From: Azolla caroliniana
Taxonomy: Eukaryota > Polypodiophyta
Length of the DNA: 64,000 nucleotides
Direction: 5' to 3'
NCBI GenBank assembly: GCA_043228905.1
Contig: JBHGNT010000007.1
Coordinates: 12,710,001-12,774,000, forward strand
Made by a program: the position numbers and the translations under genes
In this document: one piece after another, positions 34,284 through 47,300 of the stretch
Numbering within the stretch: the first letter of the stretch is position 1
How the letters are laid out: each line of letters begins with the position of its first letter
The notes under the pieces: generated by a model
Database searches by the model: none
Told to the model about the DNA's origin: nothing
The model's input: only the letters and a program-made list of their open reading frames with translations

Positions 34284-34311
34284 ACGCTTCTAGGCAAGCC
34301 ACGTCACGACA
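34284..34311 (+). repeat. 5' LTR of element B, right end
   Basis: The last 28 bp of the split LTR, ending CACGTCACGACA, which is the inverted complement of TGTCGTGA-type starts. It matches the end of the 3' LTR (…CACGTCATGACA at 40433). The primer-site-like TGGTGAACTCGACGTG follows at 34317. Confidence 0.8.
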
Positions 34312-34378
34312 GAATTTGGTGAACTCGACGTGAAACGGGGAAGTAGAAGAGACATCTAAAGTAAAGATCAACATCAAC

Positions 34379-35310
34379 ATGGCAAGTACGAGTACAATGG
34401 ATCCGGTAATGTTGTTTATTGAAAAGTTGAATCAAGATCGATTATTTCATGCCTTACGAGAAGTCCGAGAGAAGATTGGTATGTTTGATGGCACAAATAT
34501 TTCGAAGTATGTGAATATATATTATGATGAAATGGAAATGTCTAGTATAAATGATGTCAATATGATAGCAAACTTTTATAAATTAGTGGAAATGGAATTA
34601 AGAGATAGAATTCGTGAAATACAAGCATTGCATAGTTTGGATTGGAATGCATTCAAAGAAGCACTTATGTCTGAATATGCTCGTGAGGATTTCTCTCGAG
34701 TTACTATGCTTTCATTTCATGAATGGATCTTAAAAGAAGATAAAGGGTTATCTGTGGCTGACACAAAAAAAGAGTTTGATAGGATGTATGGACACTTAAA
34801 GCCAGAAGAAAGAAATTCTTTGTCTTGGCAAAAGGTTGCTTTATTTTTGCAGGTAGTTGACAAGAGATATAGAAAAGAATTGGAATTCATGCTTGAAGTA
34901 CCAAATACTGAGGATGGTATAACTGCAGATTGGAATGAGGTAACAAATTCTTGTAATAAATTTATGAAAAGAATGCAAAGGAATGGTGCAATGCTACAAA
35001 TACCACATGTGGGAATCACACATCGTCTTGAGCAAAACATCGAAGTTCAAAGACTTGTTTGAGAACCATCACACGAAATGGTCCATCAACCACGAGAAAT
35101 GATCGAAACTAAGAGTGAGTCTTTGCTTGATGATTTAGTTCAAAGTATGAAAGATCTAACAATTAAAGTGGCAAAGCTTGAGAATGGTCAAACTTCGAGG
35201 TCAAGGGAACCATTTCGACCTCGATGCATGTGATGTGATAGTCTCGAACATCGATTACGTGATTGTGCGGAATATAAAGACATGGAAAATCGAGACTTGG
35301 TGTATTGGAA
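34379..35310 (+). pseudogene. Element B Gag, decayed
   Basis: Open from ATG 34379 to TGA 35060 (227 codons), then in the same frame to a zinc knuckle at about 35225-35270. That knuckle reads C-M-stop-C-DSLEHRLRDC, i.e. CX2CX4HX4C with TGA where element D has Trp. The frame is lost near 35310 and protease continues in another frame. The Gag core aligns with elements A, C and D (IREIQ, FKEALMSEYAREDFSRVT). Confidence 0.8.
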
Positions 35311-36536
35311 AAATGGTAACTAGAAGTCCACTTACAAAGAACTTTGGTGATGGTGGTGTTAAGGTTAAATTTGAAGAAGCTGAAGCAAAGAAGGCTTCTG
35401 CAATGTACTACTTGGCAGCGGTAGGAATGCGGCTTGATGACATGCCATCCCGATCATCATTCTGGGAGAAGGTTGTAAGTACCGCACAAAAGCAAAAGAT
35501 GAAGATGGAAGACCTTCGTGTTGCCGGAAATTCTGTAAGGAAAAACACTGGATGGGATGTTCCAGTAGATGCTATGACGGTCTATGCTCAGATGGCAGAA
35601 CACCAAGAGCATGAGGTTATAGTGGAAGAAAAAAGGAAAAGGCCAGATGATGAGATTGGCTCAACAAAAAAGCATGAGACAAGAGACAGCAAAAGAAAAG
35701 AGATGGACGCAAAGGTCGAAAAAGGTAAATCTGGTCCTTCATTCAAATTAATGTCTGATATTGAAAAGGATACAAATTTAAAGAAAGTTTTAGAAACAAG
35801 AATACTAGACAGTCGAGTAGAATTTACACTAAGAGAAGTGTTAGGTATTGCAAAAAAGGAATTTCATGATGAAATAATTGATATTGTGCGAAGAAAGAAG
35901 CAAGTAAATGAGCAGGTTAAAGAGACAAATCCGAATGTGGCATATGAAGTGGTGAGCAACGAGTCAAACAATATCGTTGTTGACCCTCAACATGCATCAA
36001 CCTCAATGATAAATTCAACAGATGTAAGAAGCCATTACTCTCGCAAATATTGGGCAAGAGCCACTACTGAGCATCATGTGAAGATTGGAAATGTTCTAGA
36101 CCCCGTGATGGCACTTATTGATCATGGTTCTGAAATAAATATAATGAGTGCTGATTTTTACAGGAAAGGTAGATGGCCAATTGATACTCAACATGGTTGG
36201 CAAGTAAAAGCTGCCACATCAGTCATGGAAGATTTATTTGGTGCATGCCCAAATATAAAGGTTACTATTGGTGATATAGAGGTAGATCAACATTTCTTTG
36301 TGCAGGAAGGATCTACCTATCCAATAATCCTGGGGCAACCATACATTACAGCAGTACGAATGGAGACCAAAGTCCTCAACAATGGTTCTGCCTATGCAAA
36401 AATCCGTAGCCAAGATGGACGACGAACTGTACAATTTATGACAGTTCGCCCAAATCATGAGAGGAACACACAAGAGCTTCGTGATCATTCAATACCAAAA
36501 GACTGTGATGATTTTGATAATCAGGTTTTTGACTAG
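35310..36536 (+). pseudogene. Element B Gag C-terminus and protease
   Basis: Open to TAG 36534-36536. It has the charged linker seen in element D (KRPDDEIGSTKKHETRDSKR region), then SHYSRKYWARATTEHHVKIG and the aspartic protease region LIDHGSEINIMSADFYRKG with D-H-G in place of D-T/S-G, then ILGQPYITAVRMETKV. Pol begins just downstream in a different frame, after a T-run (ggtttttgactag). Confidence 0.8.
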
Positions 36537-36539
36537 GAC

Positions 36540-38109
36540 TGTTGCGAGTGAGGGTTGCAATAGTCCCATTATTAAAAGACCCTCATATAGGGCATTACAA
36601 CATATGAATAAGTCATTTCATGTTTCTGAAAGTGGTGCTATATGTGTGACTAGGATGTATGAATGCAAGATGAACTTGAAAAAGAATGCTAATTTGTTTC
36701 AGTAGGCATTGAAGGATAATGGAGTACTTGAAATGGAAGAGCAGATTGAAAGTGTTATGGACGAAATTTCTTTTGCAAATACTTTAGAAGAGTTAGAAAT
36801 GTATTTGAAAGAAGATGATGAGAATGTTAGAAAGATACATGTAAACTCAATTGATATGTATTATGAGATTGATAGGTATAATTGTAAATATGAAGAAGTA
36901 GAAAGTTTATGTAATACAAAATACAAAACAATAGATAAAAAGGTCAAACCTGTTGCAATACCATTACCTATTGGTAGTGAAGAGAAGATGGAGGCAGCAG
37001 CAACCGAGCCTATGCTTCGACCAATAGAGAAGATCAGACATCACTTCACTTCGGAGACAATAAATAACTTGAGAATCGGAAAGGGTGAATTTCTTCTGCA
37101 ATCAGAGATCGCGACATTCAAAGAAATGATCTTTAGGCATGGGAAAGCGTTCGCATTCAAAGCTGAGGAGATTGGTTGTGTAAATCCAAAGGTGGTGACG
37201 CCAATGGTAATATTTACTATCCCTCATATTCCTTGGAATTTTAAACCTATTGCAGTACCGAGAGCTCGATTACCTCAATTGTTGGAGCTACTGAAGGATA
37301 AAGTCAAGATGAAGATTTTAGAGCCTTCAAATGCACCATACTCCAATAGATGGTTCACAGTTCCAAAGAAAGATGGTTCTCTAAGATTCATTCAAGATCT
37401 ACAACCAGTCAACAAAGTCACAATCCGAAATGCGGGAATCGGACCGATCGTTGATGAATTTGTGGAAGCATTACTGAAAGCACCAGTTCTTCGTCAACCA
37501 GACTACAAAGGTGAAAGACCAATTATAGTAACAGTTGATACTAGCCCAATCGGGATCGATTGGGTTATCAACCAAGAAGATGAAGACCAACATCAATATG
37601 CTATCAGATTTGGAGCAAAGATATTAAATGAAAGACAAAGAAACTATGCACAAGTTAAACGAGAATTGTGGGGCTTGCTTACTGCATTAAAAACAGATAG
37701 AGATTACTTGATCGGAGCAGATGTAGTGGTTGAAACAGATTGTTTGCCACTCATTGGAATGATAGCAAGTTGCACCACACCGGATATTGCAATGCTTCGG
37801 TGGATTGCATACATTAGAACCATGAACCCAGAATTACGGCATATAAGGGGCAAAGAGAACCCAGTCGCAGATATGTTGTCAAGAGCAAGGTTCATAAATG
37901 AAAGGGTGATGCAAGCTGAAGATAAGAATTGGGCAACTACAAGCCATCAAGTTGCTCATCAAGTATCTATTAAGCCTCATGATGAGTTTAATGTAAGTAT
38001 AATGTTCAAAGATGTGGAGTATGAAGGTCAATGGTTAGATATAGGAAATTTTCTAAATACTCAAGAAGCCAACCCATCATGGTCGAAGAAACAATTAAAT
38101 GAATTTTGA
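36540..38109 (+). pseudogene. Element B reverse transcriptase (core deleted) and RNase H
   Basis: Starts with the pol N-terminus (one TAG near 36703). The RT N-terminal block SNAPYSNRWFTVPKKDGSLR is followed by FIQDLQPVNKVTIRNAG, then GPIVDEFVEALLKAPVLRQ. In family members the fingers end at DEFxEA and LxKAPVLRQ begins the RNase H connection, so the palm with the YxDD catalytic site, roughly 190 residues, is missing by an in-frame deletion. RNase H keeps VTVDTSPIGIDWVI and ETDCLPL. Cannot make cDNA by itself. Confidence 0.8.
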
Positions 38110-39333
38110 AGACGAGCATTCAAGTTTTTTTTACATGAAGGGCATTTATGGAGGCGTCCAAAAAGACCAACCAAAAATCCTCTTTGAGTTATTTGTAAGG
38201 ATGACATTAAGAGAAAATGAATTAATGAATTCCATGATAGTTTGTGGGTAGGACATAGAGGCATATGGGCGACATTTATGAAGTTGAAAGAAAAGTATTG
38301 GTGGCCACATATGTATAAAGATGTAACGAAATTTGTGGAAACCTGTGAGGTTTGCCAGAGGTATTCAACTATCCGGTATCGAGATGAGCTAAAACCAACA
38401 TATTCATCATCAATGCATTATAAATGGATGGTCGATCTAGTGACAATGCCACTTGGGGAAGGTCAAATGCGATATTTAGTACTAGCAAGAGAAGACCTTA
38501 CAAACCAAGTAGAAGGAAGACCACTACGACAAAAAACAACTAGAGCTGTATGTAAATTTTTGTTAGAAGATGTAATATGTCGTTACGGGTGTATTGGTAA
38601 AATAATTGCAGATAGAGGAGAACTCGACTCTAATGAAGCTAGAGAATTCTTCAGCCGAATAGGGGTCAAATTATCACTTACAACTGTGTATAATCCAAAA
38701 GCTAATGGAAAGATTGAAAGAGGACATAGCCCAATAGTTAAGGCGATCGTGAAAAGTTGTAAAGGTAAAATAAGAGATTGGCCACGCATGCTACCTTATG
38801 CACTATGGGTGGATCGAACAACTCATAGTTTGGTAACAGGATACATGCCAGCTGAATTGATACTTGGCCAAAAGCCCATCATGCCGGTAGAAGAATCAAT
38901 TATATCATGGATATCTATTCCATGGAGAGAAGAGGTGAGCAGAGAAGAATTACTTGCTTTGTGAATTCAACAATTAGAGCGTCGACCTGAAGATATAGAA
39001 ATAGCAGCCCAACGATTGAAGGAGGCTCGACTGAAGAATAAAATTCGTTTTGATAAAACTCATAGAATTCGACCTAAGAAAATAGAAGAAGGAGATTGGG
39101 TGCTCGTGTATGATAACAGTTTAGATAATCAACATAGCATCGTCTGCAAGTTCGTTGAAAGATGGTTTGGGCCTTATATAGTAAGAAAAGTATATGATAA
39201 CTTTACTTATAAGCTTAGTGAATTGGATGGGACACTAATCCTAAACGTGGTAGTTGGAAAGAGGATCAAAGTATTTAAGAAAAGGTTTGAGCTTGAACCT
39301 CCTCCAATAGATCAACATGAAGATGAAAGATAA
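38110..39333 (+). pseudogene. Element B integrase
   Basis: Follows RNase H after a TGA (38107) and includes stops near 38187 and 38220 and at 38962. The zinc-binding part has H..H (HEGHLWRR, GHRGIW) and CEVCQ. Catalytic D-D-E residues are visible: MVDLVTMP, IADRGELDS and NGKIERGH. The C-terminal part (39016-39333) has EEGDWVLVYD and the GPY-like WFGPYIVRKVYDNFTYKL. No chromodomain is seen. The frame runs into the region before the polypurine tract. Confidence 0.8.
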
Positions 39334-39373
39334 TGGCACATGCCGGAGGATGTGCAGGTCTAGAGGGGGTGGA

Positions 39374-40433
39374 TGTCATGAAGTACGAAAGCTTCACATT
39401 AAAAGTCTACAATCAGATAAATACGTAACTAAAATAACATTTGATAATGTTTTATATATAAAGATAATATTAACAACACATATGATAATATTATATATAT
39501 GTAAAGAAAAATACTATATATATATAGATAGATAAATATATTATATTACACGAACAAGAGAGGACTTAAACCAATAACCCCACCCTATGACTTTCAAATC
39601 TTACCATTTACTCTATACTAATAATATATTTGCTTCATGATATAAAAACGACGTTACATGTTGTAAATTCAATAATGTTTGAGAGACTCGAATCCACAAC
39701 CTCATATACCAAATTCAACACACCTACCATTAGGCTAGGTGCTTTATTTTTAAAATTACATTTTCACGTTTATTCTTATCCCATATATTTTTTTCATACA
39801 TGAAAGCTCAAATGAGCGAGATGCCTATCATGCATCACATGCATTTCATGCACTACATGCATGACTTGTACCCTCCAATGCATCATATGCATGGGGGCAC
39901 CTATTTAAATGGTGAAAGAGAAGATGAAAGGGGAGAGGTATGAGATATCGATCAAATTATGTATTACATAAGAATACCATAAAAATAGAGAAAGAAAGGA
40001 AGAAGTTTAACATAAACGTGGAGCTCTAGCTTGGCGGTCGTGGTGGTCAACTCTCAACAAGAGGGAGGCGGTTCGAGCCTTATCTTCATCAAAATATTGA
40101 AGTGAAGATTGTAGTGGTCTACGATCAAGAAAGAGAATAGCGATTACCTTGCAAGACAAAGTTCGGAGGTTCAATGACGTGCACAATCATTTTGTAACTC
40201 TTTCATGAAAATGATTATAAATTTCATACACTTTCTCATATATTATTTTATATCTTATCTTGTCTTATCTTATATTCCTTAAAAATCCTATTTTGTCATA
40301 TCTTATTGATCTTTATTCACTCCATCTCTACTCTTTCGTCTCTTCTGTCCATAATCCCAGTGATTCCTTCCTCACTTTCACGTTATCCTTTGTGTGCGCA
40401 ACGCTACGCTTCTAGGCAAGCCACGTCATGACA
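39374..40433 (+). repeat. 3' LTR of element B
   Basis: 1,060 bp, TGTCATGAAG...CACGTCATGACA, directly after gagggggtgga. It carries two tRNA-like modules. One is antisense (B-box complement at 39684-39695, A-box complement at 39727-39737). The other is sense, with an A-box TAGCTTGGCGG at 40027-40037 and a B-box GGTTCGAGCCT at 40070-40080, 43 bp apart. The ACGT duplication follows. Confidence 0.85.
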
Positions 40434-40437
40434 ACGT

Positions 40438-41822
40438 GCCAACAACTAGCTCATTATCCTTTAACAATGCGTGAAAAAGACAAGCAATCATGTTACACAC
40501 TTATCCTGCATATGCATTAAAAGGGTTAGGACATATCTTCCAAAGGTCATCTATCATATGACCATTTTATCATAACAGTGTCCAATCATATTGTCACTCA
40601 TCACATCAGTAATTAGGTGGTCATCATCATACCATATTGATTACATACTGTACGTTTACATATACACACATCCATTACTCCACATAAGTAGGAGATACAA
40701 CAATATAGATTACATACGTGTATAGTTATGGTTGTTGGGTATTCATCAAAGTCAATGTAATTATTGTTTAATGATTGGGTGATGAGCTAAACCCAAAACT
40801 CCCTCTCAAGACATACATACAATTGAAGTGTTCACCTTTCCACCCTCGAACCAGAAAAAAAAACGAGTGAGGGCTCCTGCCTCGAATGAGTTTGGCTCCT
40901 CGAGCTCCCCATAAAGTGAAAATTTGAGAGTGTGCTTTTTTAACATCCATATCGGACGTTGTAGATTGCACGCACACTCAGCTAAGCGACCCACACCATT
41001 TGTGCTCGCAATTCCCTCACTTGCCCTCTTTAATATTTGGTAGTAGTTAGACATGTTGATATCTTTATCTTTATGGTTTCTCCATTCCATTCAAGACCTT
41101 TTCACAATGCATACATGCATACATATGAACATGAAAGCTTCCCAGGGCCCCCCACCCCTTCTAGGGATGTATGGAAAAGCTTCTATTTCTATTATCACTA
41201 ACAAAGCTTGTTTCAAACAATAAGTTACCCTCTAAATCTTTGGTCCTACATCACTTGTGACAAACGAAGGCATCCTCGAATCAGATCTTCTTCCTTTTAG
41301 TACTCGAATTGAGCCTAGCCTTAAAGGACGAGCAACCATGTCTATGTGACTCGAATCCATTCGTCTCATTAAGTTCTGATGATTTTAAATCATCATTAGG
41401 TCCCCATATTCTCATGGTTGAAACCATCTAATTAAATGACGAAAGGGCGAAAGTTGAAGCCATGTTGACATAAAGCATATAAATCACTTTTGAGTCACGA
41501 CAAATGTTGGACATGATCATCCTTACACTCTATGTGGATGACTTTGTTCTCATGGGAAATACTAAAAGACAATTTAATTTGAAACTAGAGATCATATGTC
41601 AAAGGGACAAAGTCATATTTGTATCACAATAACAAATATGCCTATTTATTTCTCAAGATGTTCATGTTTTGAAAGTTATTGAAGAGTTGGTGGCAAGATA
41701 GGATGCTTGCTTTTTTGGGGGCGCCTAATGTGTAAGGTTAGATATGGTTTTGATCTTGGCCAAAGGACAAAGCTTTTTGGATATTGTGGATTCCCGTTGT
41801 TTGCATATTGGCAATTTGGGAA
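40438..41822. other. Spacer with a Copia RT scrap
   Basis: Mostly unassigned AT-rich sequence. Near 41520-41570 the plus strand reads TLYVDDFVLMGNTKRQF, which looks like the palm of a Copia RT (YVDD), with nothing convincing around it. No other feature recognised. Confidence 0.45.
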
Positions 41823-42296
41823 TGTTGAGAATTAAGCTCAACATAGTGCAACGTGTGAACACACCTTTTGAGAATCCATGATTACTCAAAGGTCAAGAGT
41901 CACACCACTACTCTCTACACATTAACTATGTGTCATAGAATCATATTCTATGACACATAACTAATGAGTTACATATTCCCCATTACTATGAGTCTTCACA
42001 TTCCCCAAGAGAGAGAGAGTGGTTGTCGTAAAGTTAATGAAGAGAGAGGGTGACTCTATATAAAGCACCCTCCTCATACTTTATACTAAGTCGGTTGTGA
42101 CTCCTTGTAATGTTACAGTTTTGTATCTCTATTCTACTTGTGAAATATACATCTTCTTCTTCTTGAGTATTCTATTTTCCATTCTATTTATCTATCGTGT
42201 GTTCTCTTCTCTTCTCTATTCTTCTCTCACACATAACACACACACATAACACACATATCTATTCTACTACACAAGAATCATACCCGGTTCTTTACA
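41823..42296 (+). repeat. Solo Copia LTR
   Basis: 474 bp starting TGTTGAG and ending TTCTTTACA. A TATA box is near 42057 (ctatataaagc). The flanks are gggaa and aggaa, a likely 5-bp duplication with one change. The first 21 bases are an inverted repeat (TGTTGAG...CTCAACA), as in the LTR of Copia H. No primer site follows, so it is a solo LTR. Confidence 0.7.
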
Positions 42297-42399
42297 AGGA
42301 ACATGAATTACAATCTTTGAATCTTGCACATGTTTGTTTCTAATCAATGTCAATATATTTTTCTCAAGCACATGTTTTTATATGTTCGAGAATCAATGC

Positions 42400-43160
42400 A
42401 ACCAAAGTGATACTCGAGGATGGGAAGTGAGATTGATGTTATTCAATGTTATGGTGGTCCAGGTGTTTCTTTATGGAGTGGAAGTATGAGTGGCATTGTC
42501 TCACTTAGTGCATGGGATGAAATAGAGAAAATCCAAAAAATGTTCTTATGTAGACAATTGGGAATAAAATCTTCAACATCCTATCCTATCATGCTATTAT
42601 AAACAAGTCCTCGAACCATAGAGGTATTAGCCACCCAAAGTATATATCAAAAAAGTCAATAATATGCCTGATCATAGACTGCCCAAACAAGCTTGGTGCT
42701 CGACATTATGAAATGGTTTAAGAGATGGGGAGTAAAAGATCCATTGGAGCTCTCAATTGATGTTATGAAGGATGTGATCATTGACGATAGATTACTTGAG
42801 GCATTAAAGATGAAGAGGCAATGTGTTAAATTGTCAAGATTGGAATATTACATAGTAAATATTAACCACCAATATGGCCCCCAATACAAGGGGAAAATGC
42901 AAAACGTATCCAATTGCATCTCACTACCACCATGAACCTTGGTTCTTAGAGAGCCTTAACACAATTCTTTGAACTCACTCACACAAGTTAGGTATTGAGG
43001 TAGCATCATGACATCATCACGCAAACATGAAGATATGCAAGGTATGCAAATGAAAACTTAGTGGAGGATGAATATCACTTATTTATGGCATGCTTAGTCA
43101 GTGTATAAGGTAATTCGTGAGAAATATGATGACTTGTTAGACGAGCATGATAATGTGAGT
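42400..43160 (+). pseudogene. LINE RT C-terminal remnant
   Basis: Degraded coding sequence resembling the region after the RT of LINEs: WDEIEKIQKMFLCRQLGIKS, then SYPIMLLETSPR (frame changes), MPDHRLPKQAW, and further on VEDEYH, like the C-terminal zinc block of the LINE at 14.7-18.5 kb. Many stops and frameshifts. Plus-strand orientation. Confidence 0.6.
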
Positions 43161-44126
43161 GACATACTCGATTTCCACCAAGAAGGGTGAGTATATATGT
43201 GCATGCATTATTTTTGACATCGAGGATTTTTACTATAGAGTAGTAATAGTAATTCTCTTCCTAGGAAGGAGTCATATAGAAGATGATATGTTGATTTGGT
43301 CCCATAGGTCAAAACTAACCTCATCATGGACAATAAAATATCTATTCTAATCTAGTCTTCATAGACAAACATTGCCATTCCTTGTCGTATAATGCTCGAG
43401 CATCCATAAGTGTCCAAGAATATAGTTATGGAGGATCATTTTCTCCAACTTGAAAAGTTCATGAAAAACTTTCTCATCATTTGCGCGGTGCCTAGGCCCA
43501 CACAAGTTAGTTAGTTGCATATTGTCATTACCTCAATTCTTCGCTTAAGACTCCTATGTTCCGAGTCGGGAATTGTTTGTGGTGTTGTGACGTAATGTGA
43601 AGGTTAGTCAACCATGGGACAAACCCAAATTCTCAATGTCTAGTTGGTCCATTTGTGATCATCCCCCATAGCAATGATCCCCACTTGTGTATGCATATAC
43701 ATTCTATGTTCCATATCTCATTATTGGATCCATGAGCTTCTATTTATAGTCTAGATCGGGTTTAAGGTTCAATAGCAAGAAAAGAAGGAAATTTGAGGGC
43801 GACAATTTTTTTGTTGTTTTTTTTTTTCCTTTGAAAAGTCATCGTTAACCAAAGGGTTATCCGAACCAAGCATGGTCCATCACAACAATCTTCTATGTAA
43901 CATGGAGCCAAGAGAATAAAAAGAGAGAACACGTGAAAATCAATGGATTGAATAGCTGTCATGGAGAAGAAGATACGGTGAGATTGGCGGGGGACGTTTT
44001 TTTTTATATTTTGGATCGGAAAGGGTTTTTGCTTGACCATGATTGACCCCTCGTCCTTATCTTTTGTGGTCATGACTCATGCCTGCCGTGATGGAGATGC
44101 CACAAGTGTCAAGGTGTGGAACGTAA

Positions 44127-44157
<31 letters not shown>

Positions 44158-44270
44158 TGTATGAATGGCAATATCTTGACTGGTCATGGCGGCGAGGATA
44201 AAATGGATGGGTATGGATTTAAAGAAATCGGGAATATATTGATGTATAACACGATACTTACCTGCGTATC

Positions 44271-44307
<37 letters not shown>

Positions 44308-44332
44308 ATCTATCTATTGGCAGTGACTAGAT
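43161..44332. other. Upstream region of the lipoxygenase gene
   Basis: No coding sequence recognised. Contains an ATGT tetranucleotide run (about 44127-44163) and a GA run (about 44274-44303) that ends about 30 bp before the lipoxygenase start codon. Confidence 0.6.
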
Positions 44333-47300
44333 ATGGCAACTAATTCTATGATTATTAAGGGCGAATTGGAGATACTAAATGAGGGCTTTTTTAATACCCT
44401 CAGTAATTTTTTGCGAGGACCCAAGATTGATTTCCAGCTCGTCAGTGTTAAGCTAGATCCAGGTCAAGAATTAAATCCACTTCTTTTGTTAAGTTTTTGT
44501 GTCCTCTGTTTTCTTACTTTGTATCGGGTTTTGGGGTTTTCCTTTTTAATCGTAACTTTTTAAGTTTTGGGGTCATTTACTTGGGATTTTTGTTTTGAAA
44601 TTCGAGTTTCCTTTTTCTTTTAAGCGAGGATTTCCAGTTCTTAATATTAATTTGGGTTTCCATTTTCTCACCTATTTTATTTCAAATTTACAGAAACCCT
44701 AACAGGAAAGAAGAGTAAAGTGCAGAGGCTAGAGCTTGGAATTGCTAGTTTATTCAATACGAACACCCCATCTGATAAGGAGAAACAGAAGAATTGTAGA
44801 TATTTTCCTTTGCTTTTTAATGTGCCTGAGGACTTTGGTAGGCCCGAGGCCATTCTAGTGGAGAGTGAGGTCCCTCGTGAGTTCTTCTTACGGTCCATTA
44901 CACTTGACGTGCTGCTCGAAAAAGAAAATACTGATGTAGATCATGTCATTTTCCCTACCAAGTCTTGGATCAATCCATCCGCACTTTACCCAGGACCTCG
45001 CATATTCTTCTCTGACAAGGTATGATTTATGGATTTTATCTATCCAATTCTCACGTTCTCTAATCATGTACTGTAAATTCAAATGTATATGTGTACATCT
45101 GATAATTAAAATCAATCAATTTGAATGTCATATTATATTATTTAAGGAGTAGACAAGAAGTCTACACGTTTTCATGCTTTCATCAATCAAGGAATGATCA
45201 CTTAGGATTAGTTAAATAGAATAGTAATTAGATGTTCCATGTTCACAAATTTTGGTAATTAACATCAAATGGTTCTAATGCCAGGTTGTACTTCTAGCTA
45301 AACTTGCATCCATGACGAGTAGTTTTTGATATTTTTGTCCACTCTTTTTCATTTTTCTTGTCTAATAGCCCTTGTTTTGGGGTTGGGGTTGGGTAGAGGT
45401 GGTCTGCTAGCTATTTTCTACATCATTATTTCAGAAACTTGTCTTTGGAGTGACAAGAAACATTTGCCTTCCCCTTTGTAATCTGCACATGGAATCTGGT
45501 ACTAATGAACATTATAGGAAAACATGAGGGAAGTGGACTTCTCAATGGGTTAAGTTTCTAAAACTTCTGATCAATCTTCTACTTGGGTGATTAAACTCAC
45601 TGAAATGTTTACTGAAAACTTCTTAATCATGGTGTGTGCATTAATGCCAATGCAGGTGTATTTGCCATTTGAAACTCCTGAAGGACTGAAGCGTTTAAGG
45701 AAACAAGAACTTCAGTATTTGAGAGGGGATGGTAGCGGGGAAAGGCAGAAAGGCGAGAGGATTTATGATTACGATTATTACAACAACTTAGGAAACCCAG
45801 ATAAGGATGCATCCCTTGCTAGGCCTGTGCTTGGAGGTTCTCCTCATTTGCCTTACCCTCGAAGATGTCGAACGGGTGGCAAACACACTAAGGCTGGTAT
45901 TTCATTATCCTTGTTTGGTTGACTAATTATTGCAATTCTTTTTATAAAATACCACGTGATAAACTACTGAATTCATAGAAACACCCAGAGTATCCAAAAT
46001 CTTCTTGATTCTGTTTTCTTCAAAAGATGCTAATCTGACTACATTTGTATTTTAAATTGGAAATGAATGGCCTTAGATCCTGAATCGGAGGCGCCTTCTT
46101 CGTCACCTTATATACCAAGAGATGAAATATTTAGCTCTCAAAAGAACAGTGATATCATTAAAGTGGGGATACAAACTGCAGCCCATGAAGCCCAAACCCT
46201 CTTGAGTGGAAATAAGCACTTCAAATCCTTTGAGGAGGTAGAGAAATTATATGCAGGGAAATTGGACCCTAGTTTGTCTTCAAAATATGCCCTTGGGGAT
46301 GCCAGCCTTCTTAAATTCCCACCCCCAACGGTTGTCCAAGGTTTGAGCATTCCCTAATTTCATAAATTAATTACTAAACAGTGGCATGTCATGCAATATT
46401 TCGTATAATATTGTGTGTATCATTGGAAGTTCAAGACCTGCACATTTCTTTTGATAAAATTGAGTGAGAAATGACATTCTCTTTTGGATGGCAGCAAACA
46501 AGAAAGCATGGATGATTGATGAAGAATTTGCACGCCAACGGCTTGCTGGAATGAACCCAATGAAGATCCAAAGGCTAAAGGTGTGGGGTTTTAGGATGAT
46601 TGAGATAGTTAATGGATCTATCCAAATATGGGCAAAGTCTTAGACATTTGTCCACTCTTTGACCGGATAGAATTACATTTGGTTCGAGCTACTTTAGGGG
46701 AGATTGACAAGTTTGCAATGTTGTATAATGTATTCTGTCTATTTCCAAACAGACATTCCCACCACATAGTACTTTGGACTCCAATCTATATGGGCATGAA
46801 GAGTGCGGCATTACAGAAGCCCATCTTGAAGGACATTTGGAGGGTCTTTCTATTGAAGAGGTAAGAGAATTTCAAAAGAACAAATGATCATACTTACGGT
46901 CAACGATAAAACATTGAAGGATGTGAGCAGGCATACTTTGTTTTTTTACTTTGTATTCATGCAGGCTCTTCATGAGAAGAGGCTATATATTCTTGACTAC
47001 CATGATTCTTTCATTACACCATATGTAGCAAGGATCAACGAAAGTGAAGGAAAGGTGTATGCTTCAAGGAGCCTCTTCTTCTTGACAAAGGCAGGTTTGT
47101 TGCTACCAATTTCCATTGAGCTCATCTTACCTCCCAAGGAGAGGAACACTGGGGAAACTCCATTAAGATGGAGAAGTAGGGTGTTTACTCCACCCCCAGA
47201 TGGTAAGGTTGATTGGCTGTGGCAACTTGCTAAGGCACATGTGGCAGTAGTTGATGCTTCACATCAACATCTTTGTAGTCACTGGTAAGATTGAAATCTT

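Larger units (their letters stand above)
29662..40433 (+). mobile_element. Gypsy-type retrotransposon B, with element A nested in its 5' LTR
   Basis: Flanked by ACGT at 29658-29661 and 40434-40437. It consists of a 5' LTR (29662-30632 plus 34284-34311), a primer-site-like TGGTGAACTCGACGTG at 34317, gag, protease, a deleted RT, RNase H, integrase, a polypurine tract and a 3' LTR (39374-40433). Element A (30633-34283) splits the 5' LTR. Pol genes lie in Ty3 order (RT-RNase H before integrase). Confidence 0.85.
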
